From NCBI GenBank assembly GCA_030653435.1, contig JAURZI010000020.1, positions 1 through 56,691 of the forward strand: DNA of 56,691 bases. The letters are read 5' to 3'. This stretch comes from Methylovulum sp. GTDB taxonomy: Bacteria > Pseudomonadota > Gammaproteobacteria > Methylococcales > Methylomonadaceae. The notes beneath the pieces are model-generated. The model saw only the letters and a program-made list of their open reading frames with translations. It searched no databases and was not told the origin of the DNA. This document shows, piece after piece, positions 27,847 to 38,211 of this stretch; the first letter of the stretch is position 1; each line of letters starts with the position of its first letter. The position numbers and the translations under genes are program-made.

Positions 27847-29254
27847 TACGTTTACCTATTCGATGAAGAAGTTGGGTAGTGGGCAAAGCCATGCGATTGA
27901 CCATTCATTGATTACACAGGAACGAAAACAGAAGCTGGAATTATTGATCCATCTGATTTCCAATTTGACGCAAACGCTGGTTATTTGCGGTCCGCAAGGT
28001 ATCGGTAAAACGACATTGTTGCATGTGCTCCATGAGCGAAAAATTGATTCATGGCTTTATTGTCTGGTGCAAGGTAGTGCTGATTTAAGTTTCGAGGCGA
28101 TACAGGAACGGGTGAACCTTGCTGTTAAACCCGACAAACAGAGTGGCAAAAGTCAGGATTTCAGCCAATCTGCCAATAACAATAAAAAAATAGTCTTGTT
28201 GATTGATAATGCAGGCGCTTTGGTGCCTGGGCTAATAACGGCAATCATCCAATATGCCTGGACTAACCCTTTGCTAAGGGTGGTTTTTGTCTTAACGCAC
28301 GATGAATTGCACGTTAAAAACAGCACCGACCAAATTGTCGATGATTGCCATTTTGTTGAAATTCCGCCGTTATCAGAAAAGCAATGTGGTGATTTTTTAC
28401 AGCAGTTGTCAACTAAGCCGTGGGCGCGCTTGTCGTTGAATACCATTAATGACAGTATGATACGGAACGTTTATCGGCACACCCATGGTATTCCAGGTAG
28501 GATTATTGCTGAGCTCCCCGGTTTGGCGAAGGGGCAAAAAAGCATCAATTCATTATGGTTGTTGTCGGCGGCAGTTGCCGGTTTGGTGGTTATTGCGCTG
28601 GGCATCCAATGGTACAGCGCGGATAAAAAAAACAAAGCTGTCGAAGATGGTCCGGTTGTACTTGAGCAAGAGGTCGGCACGGCCCAGACTCAGCAGTCAC
28701 AATGGCCTGAAACACCGGCAAGCTCACCGGTGTCGGCTAGTGACAATATTTTGGACCAATATACGGTCAAGGATGTTGCCAAACAAGCCGAGCCTGTAGC
28801 CGCTGTTGTTGCAGAGCAGAAGCTTGAATCGGTCGTCGCGGGCGCGGGTGACAAACAACAGGCTACAGAAAGTGACGTGACGGTTGTTGATGCAGGGCTA
28901 CAAGCTGTGGCGCCCACAGCTGTTGACGCCGATGCTTCTCCCGTAGAGCAGGATACAGTTATCGCAGACGCACAAAGTGATGGCGTGGAATGGCTGAAGG
29001 CGCAACCGCCCGGTAATTTTACTTTGCAAGTCATGGTGTTATCAAAAGAGCAGTCGATTAGGGATTTTCGGAAAAAACACCCGTCATTAGCGCCAGAGCT
29101 AATCTATACCAAGACAGCCATTGGTGGTAAAGAAAAATTCCTGTTGTTTTATGGATCATTTAACAGTTCTGCATCTGCTTATAAAGCCAAACAGGCGTTA
29201 CCATCGGAATTCAGACATTCATTGGTAAAAAAAATAAGCGCTATTAAAAAATAA
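27833..29254 (+). CDS. damX: DamX-like SPOR-domain cell-division protein with N-terminal AAA ATPase
   Basis: A 473-aa protein. The N-terminal ExeA/AAA-like ATPase has Walker [13 protein letters not shown] (about residues 53-63) and Walker [12 protein letters not shown] transmembrane segment lies at about residues 243-262. A long Ala/Val/Glu-rich periplasmic linker leads to a C-terminal SPOR domain ([18 protein letters not shown] ... [15 protein letters not shown]) that binds denuded glycan strands at the septum. E. coli DamX lacks a functional ATPase, whereas here the Walker motifs look intact. Its position after aroB supports the name. Confidence 0.85.
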   Translation: MVEHDTFTYSMKKLGSGQSHAIDHSLITQERKQKLELLIHLISNLTQTLVICGPQGIGKTTLLHVLHERKIDSWLYCLVQGSADLSFEAIQERVNLAVKPDKQSGKSQDFSQSANNNKKIVLLIDNAGALVPGLITAIIQYAWTNPLLRVVFVLTHDELHVKNSTDQIVDDCHFVEIPPLSEKQCGDFLQQLSTKPWARLSLNTINDSMIRNVYRHTHGIPGRIIAELPGLAKGQKSINSLWLLSAAVAGLVVIALGIQWYSADKKNKAVEDGPVVLEQEVGTAQTQQSQWPETPASSPVSASDNILDQYTVKDVAKQAEPVAAVVAEQKLESVVAGAGDKQQATESDVTVVDAGLQAVAPTAVDADASPVEQDTVIADAQSDGVEWLKAQPPGNFTLQVMVLSKEQSIRDFRKKHPSLAPELIYTKTAIGGKEKFLLFYGSFNSSASAYKAKQALPSEFRHSLVKKISAIKK

Positions 29255-29278
29255 GTGCCACTCACTCTTATCGACACA

Positions 29279-30343
29279 ATGACCCCATTAAAAAACGACA
29301 TCTTTATAAAAGCGCTGCTTAAACAACCGATAGACCGGACTCCCGTGTGGATGATGAGGCAGGCGGGCAGATATTTGCCTGAATACCGGCAAATCAGGGA
29401 GCAGGCAGGCAGTTTCTTAAATCTGTGTACCAATCCTGAATTGGCCTGTGAAGTGACTTTGCAGCCTTTACGCCGGTTTGATTTTGATGCGGCAATTTTG
29501 TTTTCAGACATCCTGACCATACCCGATGCGATGGGCTTGGGGCTTTATTTTACTGAAGGTGAAGGTCCAAAATTTAAAAAAACCGTGCGTACCGCAGCCG
29601 ATGTCAAGCAATTACCTATACCCGATCCCCATGAAGACCTGCGTTATGTGGTTGACGCGGTCAGCTTGATCAGGAAAAACTTACAAGGCAGTGTGCCGCT
29701 CATCGGCTTTTCCGGCAGTCCCTGGACGCTGGCGACGTATATGGTAGAGGGCGGCGGCAGTAAGAGCTTTCAAAAAGTGAAAGGCTTGATGTATGAACAG
29801 CCAGCGGTCATGCACCTTATGCTGGACAAGCTGGCGCAATCGGTGGCGGCGTATTTGAATGCCCAAATTGAAGCGGGCGCGCAAGCGGTGATGTTGTTTG
29901 ACACCTGGGGTGGCATGTTAAGCAGCGAGGACTATATTGAATTTTCGCTCCATTATGCCAAGCAAGTGAGGGCGTTGCTAAAAACGGACGGCGATGGGCA
30001 GCGCATCCCCACCATACTGTTTACCAAGGGTGGTGGTTTGTGGCTGGAAACGATGGCCGAGGCCGGTTATGACGCCTTGGGACTGGATTGGCAGACCGAC
30101 ATTGGGCAAGCCCGCGCCCGCGTCGGTGATCGGGTGGCCTTGCAAGGCAATATGGATCCGGTTTCGCTTTATGCTCAACCCGCTATTATTGTCGAAAAAG
30201 TAAAAACAGTTCTGGCTAAGTACGGCCCAGGTTCAGGCCATGTGTTTAACTTAGGGCACGGTATTTTGCCGGATATTAATCCTGATCATGTGAAGGCGAT
30301 GGTCGATGCCGTGCATCAATACAGTCCCGCTTATCATCTATAG
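29279..30343 (+). CDS. hemE: Uroporphyrinogen decarboxylase
   Basis: A 354-aa protein. The ATG at 29279 matches the family start ([17 protein letters not shown]); a GTG at 29255 is also in frame. Signature residues include [16 protein letters not shown], the catalytic Asp region [34 protein letters not shown] and [16 protein letters not shown]. It decarboxylates uroporphyrinogen III to coproporphyrinogen III in heme synthesis. It follows damX closely and is probably part of the same transcription unit. Confidence 0.96.
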   Translation: MTPLKNDIFIKALLKQPIDRTPVWMMRQAGRYLPEYRQIREQAGSFLNLCTNPELACEVTLQPLRRFDFDAAILFSDILTIPDAMGLGLYFTEGEGPKFKKTVRTAADVKQLPIPDPHEDLRYVVDAVSLIRKNLQGSVPLIGFSGSPWTLATYMVEGGGSKSFQKVKGLMYEQPAVMHLMLDKLAQSVAAYLNAQIEAGAQAVMLFDTWGGMLSSEDYIEFSLHYAKQVRALLKTDGDGQRIPTILFTKGGGLWLETMAEAGYDALGLDWQTDIGQARARVGDRVALQGNMDPVSLYAQPAIIVEKVKTVLAKYGPGSGHVFNLGHGILPDINPDHVKAMVDAVHQYSPAYHL

Positions 30344-30361
30344 TATCCATAAGGATTCCCA

Positions 30362-30814
30362 ATGAAAATAATTCATGGTTTTTTGCTAACCTATATATTA
30401 GTGTCCAATGTCGTAGCGATAGCTGACGAAGCGGCTGAAATCGTTGTATATAGAAGCCCTACATGCAGTTGCTGTGAAAAATGGCTGGAGCATTTGCAAC
30501 AGAATCATTTTGTCATCAAAGATATTGTGACTAACAACATAGATGCCATCAAAACCAAACATGGCGTCACGCCGGAACTGGCATCCTGCCACACGGCGCT
30601 CATCGGAGGTTATGTTGTCGAAGGGCATGTCCCTGCCGGGGATATTAGGGCATTATTGAAAACCAAACCTGAAATGACCGGCATAGCGGTGCCCGGTATG
30701 CCGGTCGGTACACCGGGCATGGAGATGGGCGAAAGAAAAGATGCTTATGATGTCGTGAGTTTTGACAAGCAAGGTCATACCCGGTTGTTTAGCAGCCACA
30801 AAGACACAGATTGA
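30362..30814 (+). CDS. DUF411-family periplasmic metal-binding protein
   Basis: A 150-aa protein with a signal peptide and the DUF411 pattern: VYRSPTCSCCEKWLEHL (CxCC metal site), then KHGVTPELASCHTALIGGYVVEGHVPAGDI and a Met-rich tail (VPGMPVGTPGMEMG) typical of copper-handling proteins. It has a ribosome-binding site (AAGGA) upstream and starts 18 nt after hemE. The likely role is periplasmic copper binding or delivery. Confidence 0.85.
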   Translation: MKIIHGFLLTYILVSNVVAIADEAAEIVVYRSPTCSCCEKWLEHLQQNHFVIKDIVTNNIDAIKTKHGVTPELASCHTALIGGYVVEGHVPAGDIRALLKTKPEMTGIAVPGMPVGTPGMEMGERKDAYDVVSFDKQGHTRLFSSHKDTD

Positions 30815-31027
30815 ATGGCGCCCATAGCGTGCGGAACTTACGCTACAGCGACATAAAACGTCGCAGGGGATTAATCCGAGCCCGTTAGCAACGTCTAAAC
30901 TACCATGCCAGTCCGCTGCGGACATATTGTCCGAAAGCTTACAACAGCACCTATCGCCAAGGCTAGGGTCTAGTGTTTGTCCACAACTGATTGGCGATAA
31001 GCGGGCCTGAGTATCCGTGTTGCTTTT

Positions 31028-31459
31028 TTAAATATATTTGCTGACCCAACTCATAATTTCTCCGGCATTCATGATGCCAGATTGGCGGGCGACTTCACGC
31101 TCGGCTTTAAACAGGATCAACGTAGGAATGCTGCGGATATGATAAAGACCGGGTATGCCTATTTCCTGTTCCGTATTTACTTTTGCTAAGCGCACCCAGG
31201 GCTCTAGGCGGGCTGCCGCCTGGCTGTAAGCCGTTTCCATTGTTTGGCAGGATTCATGCCCTGGCGCCCAAAAAAAGACGACGATTGGAATGTCGGTGTT
31301 TTCGAGGTGAAACTGAAAGTTTCTCGAACTGAATTTTGAAGGATGCCCCGTGAACATGGCCTGTTTGCAGCTATCGCAACTGGGGCGTTGTGCCAAACGT
31401 TCTGAGGGCATTCGGTTAATGTCATTACATCGTGGACAAACAATATGCAGTGGACTCAT
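31028..31459 (-). CDS. Thioredoxin-2-like protein with altered active site (HESC)
   Basis: A 143-aa protein with the thioredoxin 2 layout: N-terminal zinc ribbon (CPRC at 8-11, CDSC at 28-31), then the thioredoxin fold (VFFWAPGHESC around residue 64-71, cis-Pro in RSIPTLILF). The canonical WCGPC is replaced by GHESC. The nucleophilic Cys position is therefore His68 and only Cys71 remains, so normal dithiol reductase chemistry is unlikely. It may act as a monothiol, metal-binding or chaperone-like protein. It is a single gene, divergent from lepA. Confidence 0.85.
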   Translation of the reverse strand: MSPLHIVCPRCNDINRMPSERLAQRPSCDSCKQAMFTGHPSKFSSRNFQFHLENTDIPIVVFFWAPGHESCQTMETAYSQAAARLEPWVRLAKVNTEQEIGIPGLYHIRSIPTLILFKAEREVARQSGIMNAGEIMSWVSKYI

Positions 31460-31802
31460 GGTGATTATTTTGTTGGGCTGGGTTACCTAGGCTATGGTCA
31501 GCATTCCCGTGGCTTGCAATGGCTGCCAAGCCGGGGATGCTCACCGTCGATACAGTTTACCTAAAATTCGTGACATTGTGATCAGCTATTATAAAAACGC
31601 CAACAGGCAGCCGGATCGTCCCCGCGTTGTTAAGGCGCGGGCTATGGATCGGCAAGCCGCATGGATAACGATGGCTTGCTTAAAGTGAAGTTTAGCACCG
31701 GTTAAATCTGTTACAATGTCCGACATATCAAGCAATGCAGATCGTATCACAGCGATTCTGCATATCTAATGCCTTAAACTTTCATTACCAGTAGAATCAT
31801 CA
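31460..31802. other. Divergent intergenic region with lepA promoter
   Basis: About 340 nt between the thioredoxin-like gene (minus) and lepA (plus). A small plus-strand open frame here lacks a ribosome-binding site and is not called. The lepA-proximal part holds the -10-like box described separately. Confidence 0.4.
31712..31717 (+). promoter_or_regulatory. Candidate sigma70 -10 box for lepA
   Basis: TACAAT lies 86 nt upstream of the lepA GTG. The -35 region at about 17 bp spacing (AGTTTA) is weak, so the assignment rests mainly on the -10 and the position. Confidence 0.3.
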
Positions 31803-33602
31803 GTGGATTTAAAACATATTAGAAATTTCTCCATTATCGCGCATATCGATCATGGCAAATCAACCTTGGCAGACCGTTTTATCCAAATTTGCGGTGGCTT
31901 GACAGAACGCGAAATGTCGGCACAGGTCCTCGATTCTATGGATATTGAACGGGAACGTGGTATTACCATTAAAGCCCAAAGCGTCACCCTGGATTTTAAG
32001 GCTAAGGACGGCGAAACCTATCAGTTGAATTTTATCGACACACCCGGGCATGTAGACTTTTCCTACGAGGTGTCGAGATCCTTGGCCGCCTGCGAAGGCG
32101 CATTGCTGGTGGTTGACGCCGCGCAAGGCGTGGAGGCGCAAAGTGTCGCCAATTGTTATACGGCTATAGAGCAGGGGCTGGAAGTAGTGCCGGTGCTGAA
32201 CAAGATAGACTTGCCTTCGGCTGAGCCGGAACGGGTGCTGTCTGAAATAGAGGAAGTCATCGGCATTCCGGCCGATGAGGCCTTGATGATTAGTGCAAAA
32301 ACCGGCTTAGGTGTCCATGATGTGCTGGAGCAGCTGGTGATTAAGGTGCCGCCGCCGCAAGGCAATATTGATGGGCCTTTGCAGGCATTGATTATTGATT
32401 CCTGGTTCGACAGTTATCTGGGGGTGGTGTCGTTGGTCAGGATTATGCACGGCAGCATACGCAAAAAGCAGAAAATCACGATCATGTCGACAGGCAAATC
32501 TTTTCTTGCGGAAAAAGTGGGTGTTTTTACGCCTAAACGCCTGGAAAGAGATGTGTTAAACACTGGCGAGGTAGGGTTTCTGGTTGCGGGCATCAAAGAT
32601 ATTTTTGGCGCGCCGGTCGGCGATACGGTTACCTGGACAGACAAACCGGCGGCTGAGCAACTCACTGGATTTCAGCGCGTGCAACCTAGGGTTTTTGCCG
32701 GGCTTTATCCGGTCAGTTCCGATGATTATGAGGATTTGCGCGAAGCATTGAACAAATTAAATCTCAATGATGCGGCCTTGCAGTTTGAGCCTGAATCATC
32801 GCAGGCCTTGGGTTTCGGTTTCCGTTGCGGATTTTTAGGCATGTTGCACATGGAGATTGTGCAAGAGCGCTTGGAGCGCGAATATGATGTCGATTTGATC
32901 ACTACGGCGCCGACAGTGATCTATGAAGTCATCACGCATAACGGTGATGTGCTGATGGTCGATAACCCGGCGAAACTACCGGATATAGGGGCAATCAAGG
33001 AAATACGCGAACCCATTATCCGCGCCAATATTCTCGTGCCGGAAAACTACCTGGGTGGCGTGATCAATTTGTGCATAGAAAAGCGCGGGGTGCAGAAAGA
33101 TATGCAGTTTGCCGGACGCCAAGTGTCATTGCATTATGAAATGCCGCTGAGCGAGGTGGTGCTGGATTTCTTTGACCGCCTTAAATCGGTCAGCCGCGGC
33201 TTTGCTTCATTCGATTATGAATTCCTGCGCTTTCAGGAAGCCGATCTGGTCAAGCTCGATGTTCTTATTAACAACGATAAAGTGGATGCCTTGTCGACTA
33301 TTGTCCATAAGGATATGAGCCAGAACCGCGGTCGCGATCTGGTGGAAAAAATGAAGGACTTGATTCCCCGGCAAATGTACGAGGTTGCGATACAGGCGGC
33401 GATAGGCGCCAAGGTCATCGCGCGTTCCACCGTGAAAGCGATGCGTAAAAATGTGACGGCAAAATGTTACGGCGGCGACATCAGCCGAAAGAAAAAATTG
33501 CTGGAAAAGCAAAAGGCGGGGAAGAAGCGTATGAAACAGGTGGGCAATATCGAAATACCCCAAGAAGCCTTTCTGGCCGTCCTACAGCTTAATAAGGAAT
33601 AA
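31803..33602 (+). CDS. lepA: Elongation factor 4 (LepA)
   Basis: A 599-aa protein starting at GTG. It is a translational GTPase with G1 [14 protein letters not shown]2/G3 [10 protein letters not shown] and DTPGHVDF, and G4 NKIDLP. The EF4-specific C-terminal domain ([25 protein letters not shown]) follows. It acts on stalled or mistranslocated ribosomes. It heads the conserved lepA-lepB-rnc-era-recO-pdxJ order. Confidence 0.97.
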   Translation: MDLKHIRNFSIIAHIDHGKSTLADRFIQICGGLTEREMSAQVLDSMDIERERGITIKAQSVTLDFKAKDGETYQLNFIDTPGHVDFSYEVSRSLAACEGALLVVDAAQGVEAQSVANCYTAIEQGLEVVPVLNKIDLPSAEPERVLSEIEEVIGIPADEALMISAKTGLGVHDVLEQLVIKVPPPQGNIDGPLQALIIDSWFDSYLGVVSLVRIMHGSIRKKQKITIMSTGKSFLAEKVGVFTPKRLERDVLNTGEVGFLVAGIKDIFGAPVGDTVTWTDKPAAEQLTGFQRVQPRVFAGLYPVSSDDYEDLREALNKLNLNDAALQFEPESSQALGFGFRCGFLGMLHMEIVQERLEREYDVDLITTAPTVIYEVITHNGDVLMVDNPAKLPDIGAIKEIREPIIRANILVPENYLGGVINLCIEKRGVQKDMQFAGRQVSLHYEMPLSEVVLDFFDRLKSVSRGFASFDYEFLRFQEADLVKLDVLINNDKVDALSTIVHKDMSQNRGRDLVEKMKDLIPRQMYEVAIQAAIGAKVIARSTVKAMRKNVTAKCYGGDISRKKKLLEKQKAGKKRMKQVGNIEIPQEAFLAVLQLNKE

Positions 33603-33640
33603 CCCGCTTTCCCCACTTCTTAACTACACTTCTTAAATTT

Positions 33641-34417
33641 ATGGATTTTGATTTTTCTTTTTTTCTGTTGGTAGCCACCGTTATTACCGGTGTTATCTGG
33701 GGTGGTTATCTGTTGATGCTCAAGTCGGCGGGTGCCGTGTTTGATGAGGAAAACGAACCTTGGCTGGTTGAATATGCCCGTTCTTTTTTTCCTATCGTAT
33801 TGATTGTCCTGTTGTTACGTTCATTTTTAGCCGAACCTTTCCGTATCCCTTCCGGCTCTATGATGCCGACGCTACTGGTAGGTGATTTTATTCTGGTCAA
33901 TAAATTTACTTACGGTATACGCTTGCCCGTCATTAATAAAAAAATACTGGCGCTAAACGAACCCAAGCGTGGCGATATTGTGGTCTTTCGCTACCCTAAA
34001 GACCCGTCGGTCGATTATATTAAGCGCGTCATCGGCTTACCCGGAGACCGTATTGTTTATGACCATAAAAAACTGTACGTCAATGATAAACCGGTCGGGC
34101 AGATTTCATTAGGGCGCTACGAAGGCTTCGGGCAAGGTCAGGATATGACCGGCGCTGAACATCTGGTGGAAAATTTAACCGGTGTGGAGCACAGCATCCT
34201 GGTCAGGAACGATGCGCTTTCTGCTGAAGGTGTTTATGTGGTGCCGCCGGGCAATTATTTTATGATGGGCGATAACCGCGATAACAGCAACGATAGCCGC
34301 TATTGGGGCACAGTCCCTGAGGAAAATTTGGTCGGAAAAGCCTTTTTTATCTGGATGAGCTGGGATTGGCAACATCAAGGCGTAGGTTTCGGCCGCATCG
34401 GCACTGTGCTTGAATAA
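33641..34417 (+). CDS. lepB: Signal peptidase I
   Basis: A 258-aa protein with two N-terminal membrane segments (about residues 4-26 and 46-64). The S26 catalytic boxes are present: Ser in PSGSMMPTLLVGDF, Lys in YIKRVIGLPGD, and the terminal GDNRDNSNDSR. It removes signal peptides from exported proteins. It is 38 nt downstream of lepA. Confidence 0.95.
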   Translation: MDFDFSFFLLVATVITGVIWGGYLLMLKSAGAVFDEENEPWLVEYARSFFPIVLIVLLLRSFLAEPFRIPSGSMMPTLLVGDFILVNKFTYGIRLPVINKKILALNEPKRGDIVVFRYPKDPSVDYIKRVIGLPGDRIVYDHKKLYVNDKPVGQISLGRYEGFGQGQDMTGAEHLVENLTGVEHSILVRNDALSAEGVYVVPPGNYFMMGDNRDNSNDSRYWGTVPEENLVGKAFFIWMSWDWQHQGVGFGRIGTVLE

Positions 34418-34452
34418 GCTAAACTGAATTAACATTAATTTCTGGAGCGGAT

Positions 34453-34830
34453 ATGAACGCATCATTTAGACGTCAACAAGGTTTAACTCTTCTTTCCCTG
34501 CTTTTCGGTCTTGGGTTGCTCGCTTTTTTTGTGTTGCTAATCCTTAAAATAGGCCCGATCTATCTGGATCACAGCAAAGTCATCAATGCGCTTGCAGCCC
34601 TGGAAAAAACCACGGATGTTGAAACAATGACCGAACCGGAAATTCGGGGTATTTTGGACAAGCGTTTCAATATGAACTATGTCAGCGATGTGACTCGTGA
34701 TGATATTAAGATTACTCAAAGCGGCAATTATCTGAAAGTTGTTATCGCCTACGATGTCATCAAGCCAATTTTCGGTAACCTCAGCGTACTGGTTGAGTTT
34801 AATGACGAAATAGAGGTTGGCGTAGAGTGA
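34453..34830 (+). CDS. DUF4845 small membrane protein
   Basis: A 125-aa protein with one N-terminal hydrophobic segment (GLTLLSLLFGLGLLAFFVLLILKI) and a DUF4845-like periplasmic domain (IGPIYLDHSKVINAL, KRFNMNYVSDV). The start of the protein (RQQGLTLLSLLFG) resembles a pseudopilin/prepilin-like leader. The family sits between lepB and rnc in pseudomonads and relatives; function is unknown. GTGA overlap with rnc suggests coupling. Confidence 0.85.
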   Translation: MNASFRRQQGLTLLSLLFGLGLLAFFVLLILKIGPIYLDHSKVINALAALEKTTDVETMTEPEIRGILDKRFNMNYVSDVTRDDIKITQSGNYLKVVIAYDVIKPIFGNLSVLVEFNDEIEVGVE

Positions 34831-35510
34831 TAAAAAAGCCGGCATTATTGTGCAAAAGGCTAGGGTTGACATTTAATAACCCGGGGCTTTTTACCATGGC
34901 TTTGACACACCGCAGCGCTAGCTCCAATAATAATGAGCGCCTGGAGTTTCTGGGCGATTCCATCCTGGGTTTTGTGATCGCGCAAAAACTGTACGACACT
35001 TTCCCCGACGCCAGCGAGGGTGCATTGAGCCGGTTGAGAGCAAGCCTGGTCAACGAAGGGACATTGGCGGAATTGGCCAGGAAATACCAGCTTGGCGATG
35101 CCCTGGTGCTGGGTTCAGGCGAATTGAAGAGCGGCGGGTTTCGCCGCGACTCCATTCTTTCGGACGCACTGGAGGCGATTATGGGGGCTTTGTTTAAAGA
35201 CCAGGGCATCGTCGCTTGCCAGCAATGGGTAGAATTTTTATTTGCCGAAAAACTGCAAAGCCTGTCACTCGATAATTGGCAAAAAGATCCCAAAACGCAA
35301 TTGCAGGAACTCATGCAATCAAAAAAAATGGAACTGCCTGACTACACGTTAATCACGATGTCCGGTCCTTCGCATGAACAAACCTTTAAAGTGAGTTGTA
35401 GCGTGCCCTTGATAGCCGAGGTTTGCATAGGGACAGGCATTTCCAGAAAAAAAGCCGAACAGGCCGCCGCCGAGCAAATGCTCGAATTACTTAATAAGGA
35501 TAATCAATGA
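34827..35510 (+). CDS. rnc: Ribonuclease III
   Basis: A 227-aa protein with a GTG start overlapping the previous stop. The RNase III signature NNERLEFLGDSILGFVIA carries the catalytic Glu/Asp. The second metal-binding segment is SDALEAIMGALFKDQG, and there is a C-terminal dsRNA-binding domain (DPKTQLQELMQSK ... GTGISRKKAEQAAAEQMLE). It processes rRNA and dsRNA. Confidence 0.96.
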   Translation: MIKKPALLCKRLGLTFNNPGLFTMALTHRSASSNNNERLEFLGDSILGFVIAQKLYDTFPDASEGALSRLRASLVNEGTLAELARKYQLGDALVLGSGELKSGGFRRDSILSDALEAIMGALFKDQGIVACQQWVEFLFAEKLQSLSLDNWQKDPKTQLQELMQSKKMELPDYTLITMSGPSHEQTFKVSCSVPLIAEVCIGTGISRKKAEQAAAEQMLELLNKDNQ

Positions 35511-36388
35511 ATTGTGGTTTCGTAGCCTTGATAGGCCGACCTAATGTGGGTAAATCAACGCTGATGAACCATTTGCTGAAACAGAAAATCAGCATCACTT
35601 CACGCAAACCCCAAACAACACGGCATCGTATTCTGGGCATCAACACCACGGAAGCCGGGCAGGCCATTTATATGGATACACCCGGCATGCACAACAATGA
35701 GACGCGCGCCTTGAACCGGCATTTAAATCGCACCGCAGACAGCACCTTGCTGGGTGTGGATGTGATTGTCTGGCTGATTGACGGCTTGTCCTGGCATGAA
35801 TACGATGAAGTCATTTTTAAAAAACTGGAGCAGGCTGGGTTGCCTGTCATTCTAGCCGTCAATAAGGTGGATAAGGTCAAGGAAAAAGACGCTATCCTGA
35901 CGTTTTTTAATGCGGCGCAGCACCGTTATCCATTTGAGCATCTGGTACCCATTTCGGCGCTGAAAGGGACTAATCTGGATCAGCTTGAAAGCCTGATTAT
36001 GGCAATGCTGCCGGAAAACGGGCTGATTTATCCCGAAGACCAGGTGACTGACCGCCCTGAACGTTTTTTAGCGGCAGAATTGGTCAGGGAAAAATTGACC
36101 CGACGCTTAGGCGCCGAGTTGCCTTATGAATTGACGGTAGAAATCGAACGTTACGAAGAGCTGCCGGGTATCACCAAAATTTACGCAATCATTTGGGTGG
36201 AACGGCTCTCACAAAAAAATATTGTTATCGGAAAAGAAGGTGAGATGCTGAAAAAAGTCGGTACGGACGCCAGAATCGACATAGAAAAATTGATAGCCCA
36301 GAAAGTGTATTTACAGCTTTGGGTCAAGGTTAAAAAAGGCTGGTCAGATAACGAACGGGCTTTGCAAAGCTTGGGGTTTAATGACTGA
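35507..36388 (+). CDS. era: GTPase Era
   Basis: A 293-aa GTPase: G1 GRPNVGKSTLMN, G3 DTPGMH, G4 NKVDK. The C-terminal KH domain contains the conserved EGEMLKKVGTDAR motif that binds the 3' end of 16S rRNA. The start codon overlaps the rnc stop (ATGA), so it is translationally coupled. It acts in 30S maturation. Confidence 0.96.
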   Translation: MNCGFVALIGRPNVGKSTLMNHLLKQKISITSRKPQTTRHRILGINTTEAGQAIYMDTPGMHNNETRALNRHLNRTADSTLLGVDVIVWLIDGLSWHEYDEVIFKKLEQAGLPVILAVNKVDKVKEKDAILTFFNAAQHRYPFEHLVPISALKGTNLDQLESLIMAMLPENGLIYPEDQVTDRPERFLAAELVREKLTRRLGAELPYELTVEIERYEELPGITKIYAIIWVERLSQKNIVIGKEGEMLKKVGTDARIDIEKLIAQKVYLQLWVKVKKGWSDNERALQSLGFND

Positions 36389-37097
36389 AACAGCGGTTTA
36401 TTTACAACCGGCTTTTATTTTACAGCAGCAACCCTACCGTGAAAGCAGTCTGATTATCGACGTCCTGACCCGCGATTACGGCAGAATATCGCTAATAGCC
36501 AAGGGCGTAAGAAAACCAAAATCAAAAACCGCCAATTTATTGCAGGCGTTTGTCCCATTGAATATTTCATACGTCGGCAAGGCGGAGTTAAAAATCCTGG
36601 CCGATGTTGAAAACATACCGCCACTGCCAAAATTGACAGGCCTCGCTTTGTATTGCGGCTTTTATATCAATGAGTTGACCGGTTATTTTTTGCACCAGCA
36701 TGACCCCCATCCTGAGGTGTATGCCGACTACCGGCACTGCTTGTACGGCCTTGATCAAAACGTGACGGCATCCCGTATAGAGGCTGCGTTGCGTATTTTT
36801 GAATACGGGCTACTGGAGCATGTCGGCTATGGTTTGCAACTGGAATACGATGCCTGCAATGAACAGCCGATAGATCCGGCAAAAAAATATGTTTTTAATT
36901 CAGGGCAGGGCTTGGTTGAGGCCGCGCATGGACTGTATTCGGGAACGACATTACACGCCATTAAACGAAAAGAATTCACCGATCCGCAAGTGCTCAGCGA
37001 AGCCAAACGCTTGATGAGAACTATCATAGACAGCCAGATGCAAGGCAGGCCGCTTAAAAGCCGTATCGTTATCAACCAAATTATCAATAAATTATGA
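36381..37097 (+). CDS. recO: DNA repair protein RecO
   Basis: A 238-aa protein with the N-terminal OB fold ([30 protein letters not shown]) and a helical C-terminal domain without obvious zinc cysteines, as in gammaproteobacterial RecO. It mediates RecA loading in the RecFOR pathway. It overlaps era by 8 nt and pdxJ by 4 nt (ATGA). Confidence 0.93.
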   Translation: MTETAVYLQPAFILQQQPYRESSLIIDVLTRDYGRISLIAKGVRKPKSKTANLLQAFVPLNISYVGKAELKILADVENIPPLPKLTGLALYCGFYINELTGYFLHQHDPHPEVYADYRHCLYGLDQNVTASRIEAALRIFEYGLLEHVGYGLQLEYDACNEQPIDPAKKYVFNSGQGLVEAAHGLYSGTTLHAIKRKEFTDPQVLSEAKRLMRTIIDSQMQGRPLKSRIVINQIINKL

Positions 37098-37840
37098 CCG
37101 TCAACAAACAAGCTATTTTGCTGGGCGTCAACATCGATCATGTTGCCACTTTAAGGCAAGCACGAGGCACCCGTTATCCCGACCCCGTACAAGCAGCGCT
37201 GGTTGCCGAACAGGCCGGTGCCGACGGCATTACCGCACATTTGCGCGAAGATCGTCGGCATATTCAAGACCGGGATATTTTATTATTGAAAGACTTGATA
37301 CATACCCGTCTTAATTTGGAAATGGCGGTGACCGAAGAAATGATCGATATTGCTGTTAAAGTCCAGCCATTTGCCTGTTGTCTGGTACCGGAAAAACGCG
37401 CGGAATTGACCACTGAAGGTGGGCTTGATGTCGCAGGAAATCAGGAGCGTTTGCAATGGGCATGTGCCAGGCTGGCTGAGGCCGGTATTACCGTGTCATT
37501 GTTTATTGACCCTGATGAAGTCCAGATTGATGCGGCAGTTAAAGCCCGTGCACCGGTGATAGAGCTGCATACCGGCGCTTATGCCGAAGTTGGCGAGCCA
37601 CAGCGTCAAGCGCAAGAACTCCAGCGCATACGCCACGCCGCACACTATGCACATAGCGCCGGGTTGCAGGTGAATGCCGGGCACGGTTTAAATTTTTACA
37701 ATGTTGCGGCCATTTGCCGGATACCGGAAATAGTCGAGTTGAATATCGGGCATTCGATTATTGCCCAGGCGCTGTTTTCAGGATTGGCGCCGACCATCAC
37801 CCGTTTAAAGCAGCTGATGCAACAATCTAGGGACAGTTGA
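37094..37840 (+). CDS. pdxJ: Pyridoxine 5'-phosphate synthase
   Basis: A 248-aa TIM-barrel protein: [47 protein letters not shown] and [12 protein letters not shown], ending with [17 protein letters not shown]. It makes PNP in vitamin B6 synthesis. It is the last gene of the lepA-to-pdxJ run and is followed by a MITE end and a strong bidirectional terminator. Confidence 0.96.
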   Translation: MTVNKQAILLGVNIDHVATLRQARGTRYPDPVQAALVAEQAGADGITAHLREDRRHIQDRDILLLKDLIHTRLNLEMAVTEEMIDIAVKVQPFACCLVPEKRAELTTEGGLDVAGNQERLQWACARLAEAGITVSLFIDPDEVQIDAAVKARAPVIELHTGAYAEVGEPQRQAQELQRIRHAAHYAHSAGLQVNAGHGLNFYNVAAICRIPEIVELNIGHSIIAQALFSGLAPTITRLKQLMQQSRDS

Positions 37841-37846
37841 CGGTTT

Positions 37847-37876
37847 ATCTCCCATCTGATCGAAAAACGTCTAACT
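37847..37876. repeat. MITE end fragment (copy 3)
   Basis: ATCTCCCATCTGATCGAAAAACGTCTAA matches the left end of the full elements (TCCCATCTGATCGAGAAAACGTCTAA at 24120). Only about 30 bp of the left end survives, 7 nt after the pdxJ stop. Confidence 0.65.
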
Positions 37877-37920
37877 TACAGCTTTATTCTCATGAAGGCC
37901 AGTTTAAGACAGGCATAAAA

Positions 37921-37952
37921 AAACCGCCCCCGGTTTCCCGAGGGCGGTTTTT
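37921..37952. terminator. Bidirectional rho-independent terminator (pdxJ / hicA)
   Basis: AACCGCCC pairs with GGGCGGTT around a C/G-rich loop. A run of T follows on the plus strand and a long A-run precedes it (T-run on the minus strand). It serves pdxJ on the plus strand and hicBA on the minus strand. Confidence 0.85.
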
Positions 37953-37960
37953 AATAATCA

Positions 37961-37984
37961 GGTCAGATCAATTTACTCTGACCC
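37961..37984. repeat. Inverted repeat GGTCAGA...TCTGACC
   Basis: GGTCAGA and TCTGACC flank an AT-rich loop just past the hicA stop. On the minus strand it reads GGGGTCAGAGTAAATTGA. From memory such motifs occur scattered near small accessory genes; this could be a REP-type remnant. That memory is not checked here. Confidence 0.35.
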
Positions 37985-37986
37985 CA

Positions 37987-38208
37987 TTAATACATGTTTA
38001 AAAATTCATCCACGCTTAAACCAGCATTTCGGATTAATGCCCGTAAAGTACCAACAGAAAGCTCTTTATGCTGAGGGATTGAAAGGTTCACACGCATCCT
38101 GGATTTTACCATCACAACATGGCTACCTACTTGGCCAATTTGTTGCCAGCCGAATTTATGGAAAACCTTTACTGCGTCTTTGCCGGAAATATTACCTAAC
38201 TTTCCCAT
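37987..38208 (-). CDS. hicA: HicA-type mRNA interferase toxin
   Basis: A 73-aa protein with the dsRBD-like HicA fold: ISGKDAVKVFHKFGWQQIGQVGSHVVMVKS, with the conserved catalytic His in GSH, then LSIPQHKELSVGTLRALIRNAGLSVDEF. It is a type II toxin that cleaves mRNA. It is 3 nt downstream of hicB on the minus strand, so the antitoxin comes first. Confidence 0.9.
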   Translation of the reverse strand: MGKLGNISGKDAVKVFHKFGWQQIGQVGSHVVMVKSRMRVNLSIPQHKELSVGTLRALIRNAGLSVDEFLNMY

Positions 38209-38211
38209 AGA

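Noticed and set aside
31494-31688. Small open frame upstream of lepA as a leader peptide
   Set aside because: No ribosome-binding site and no attenuator hairpin; more likely chance.
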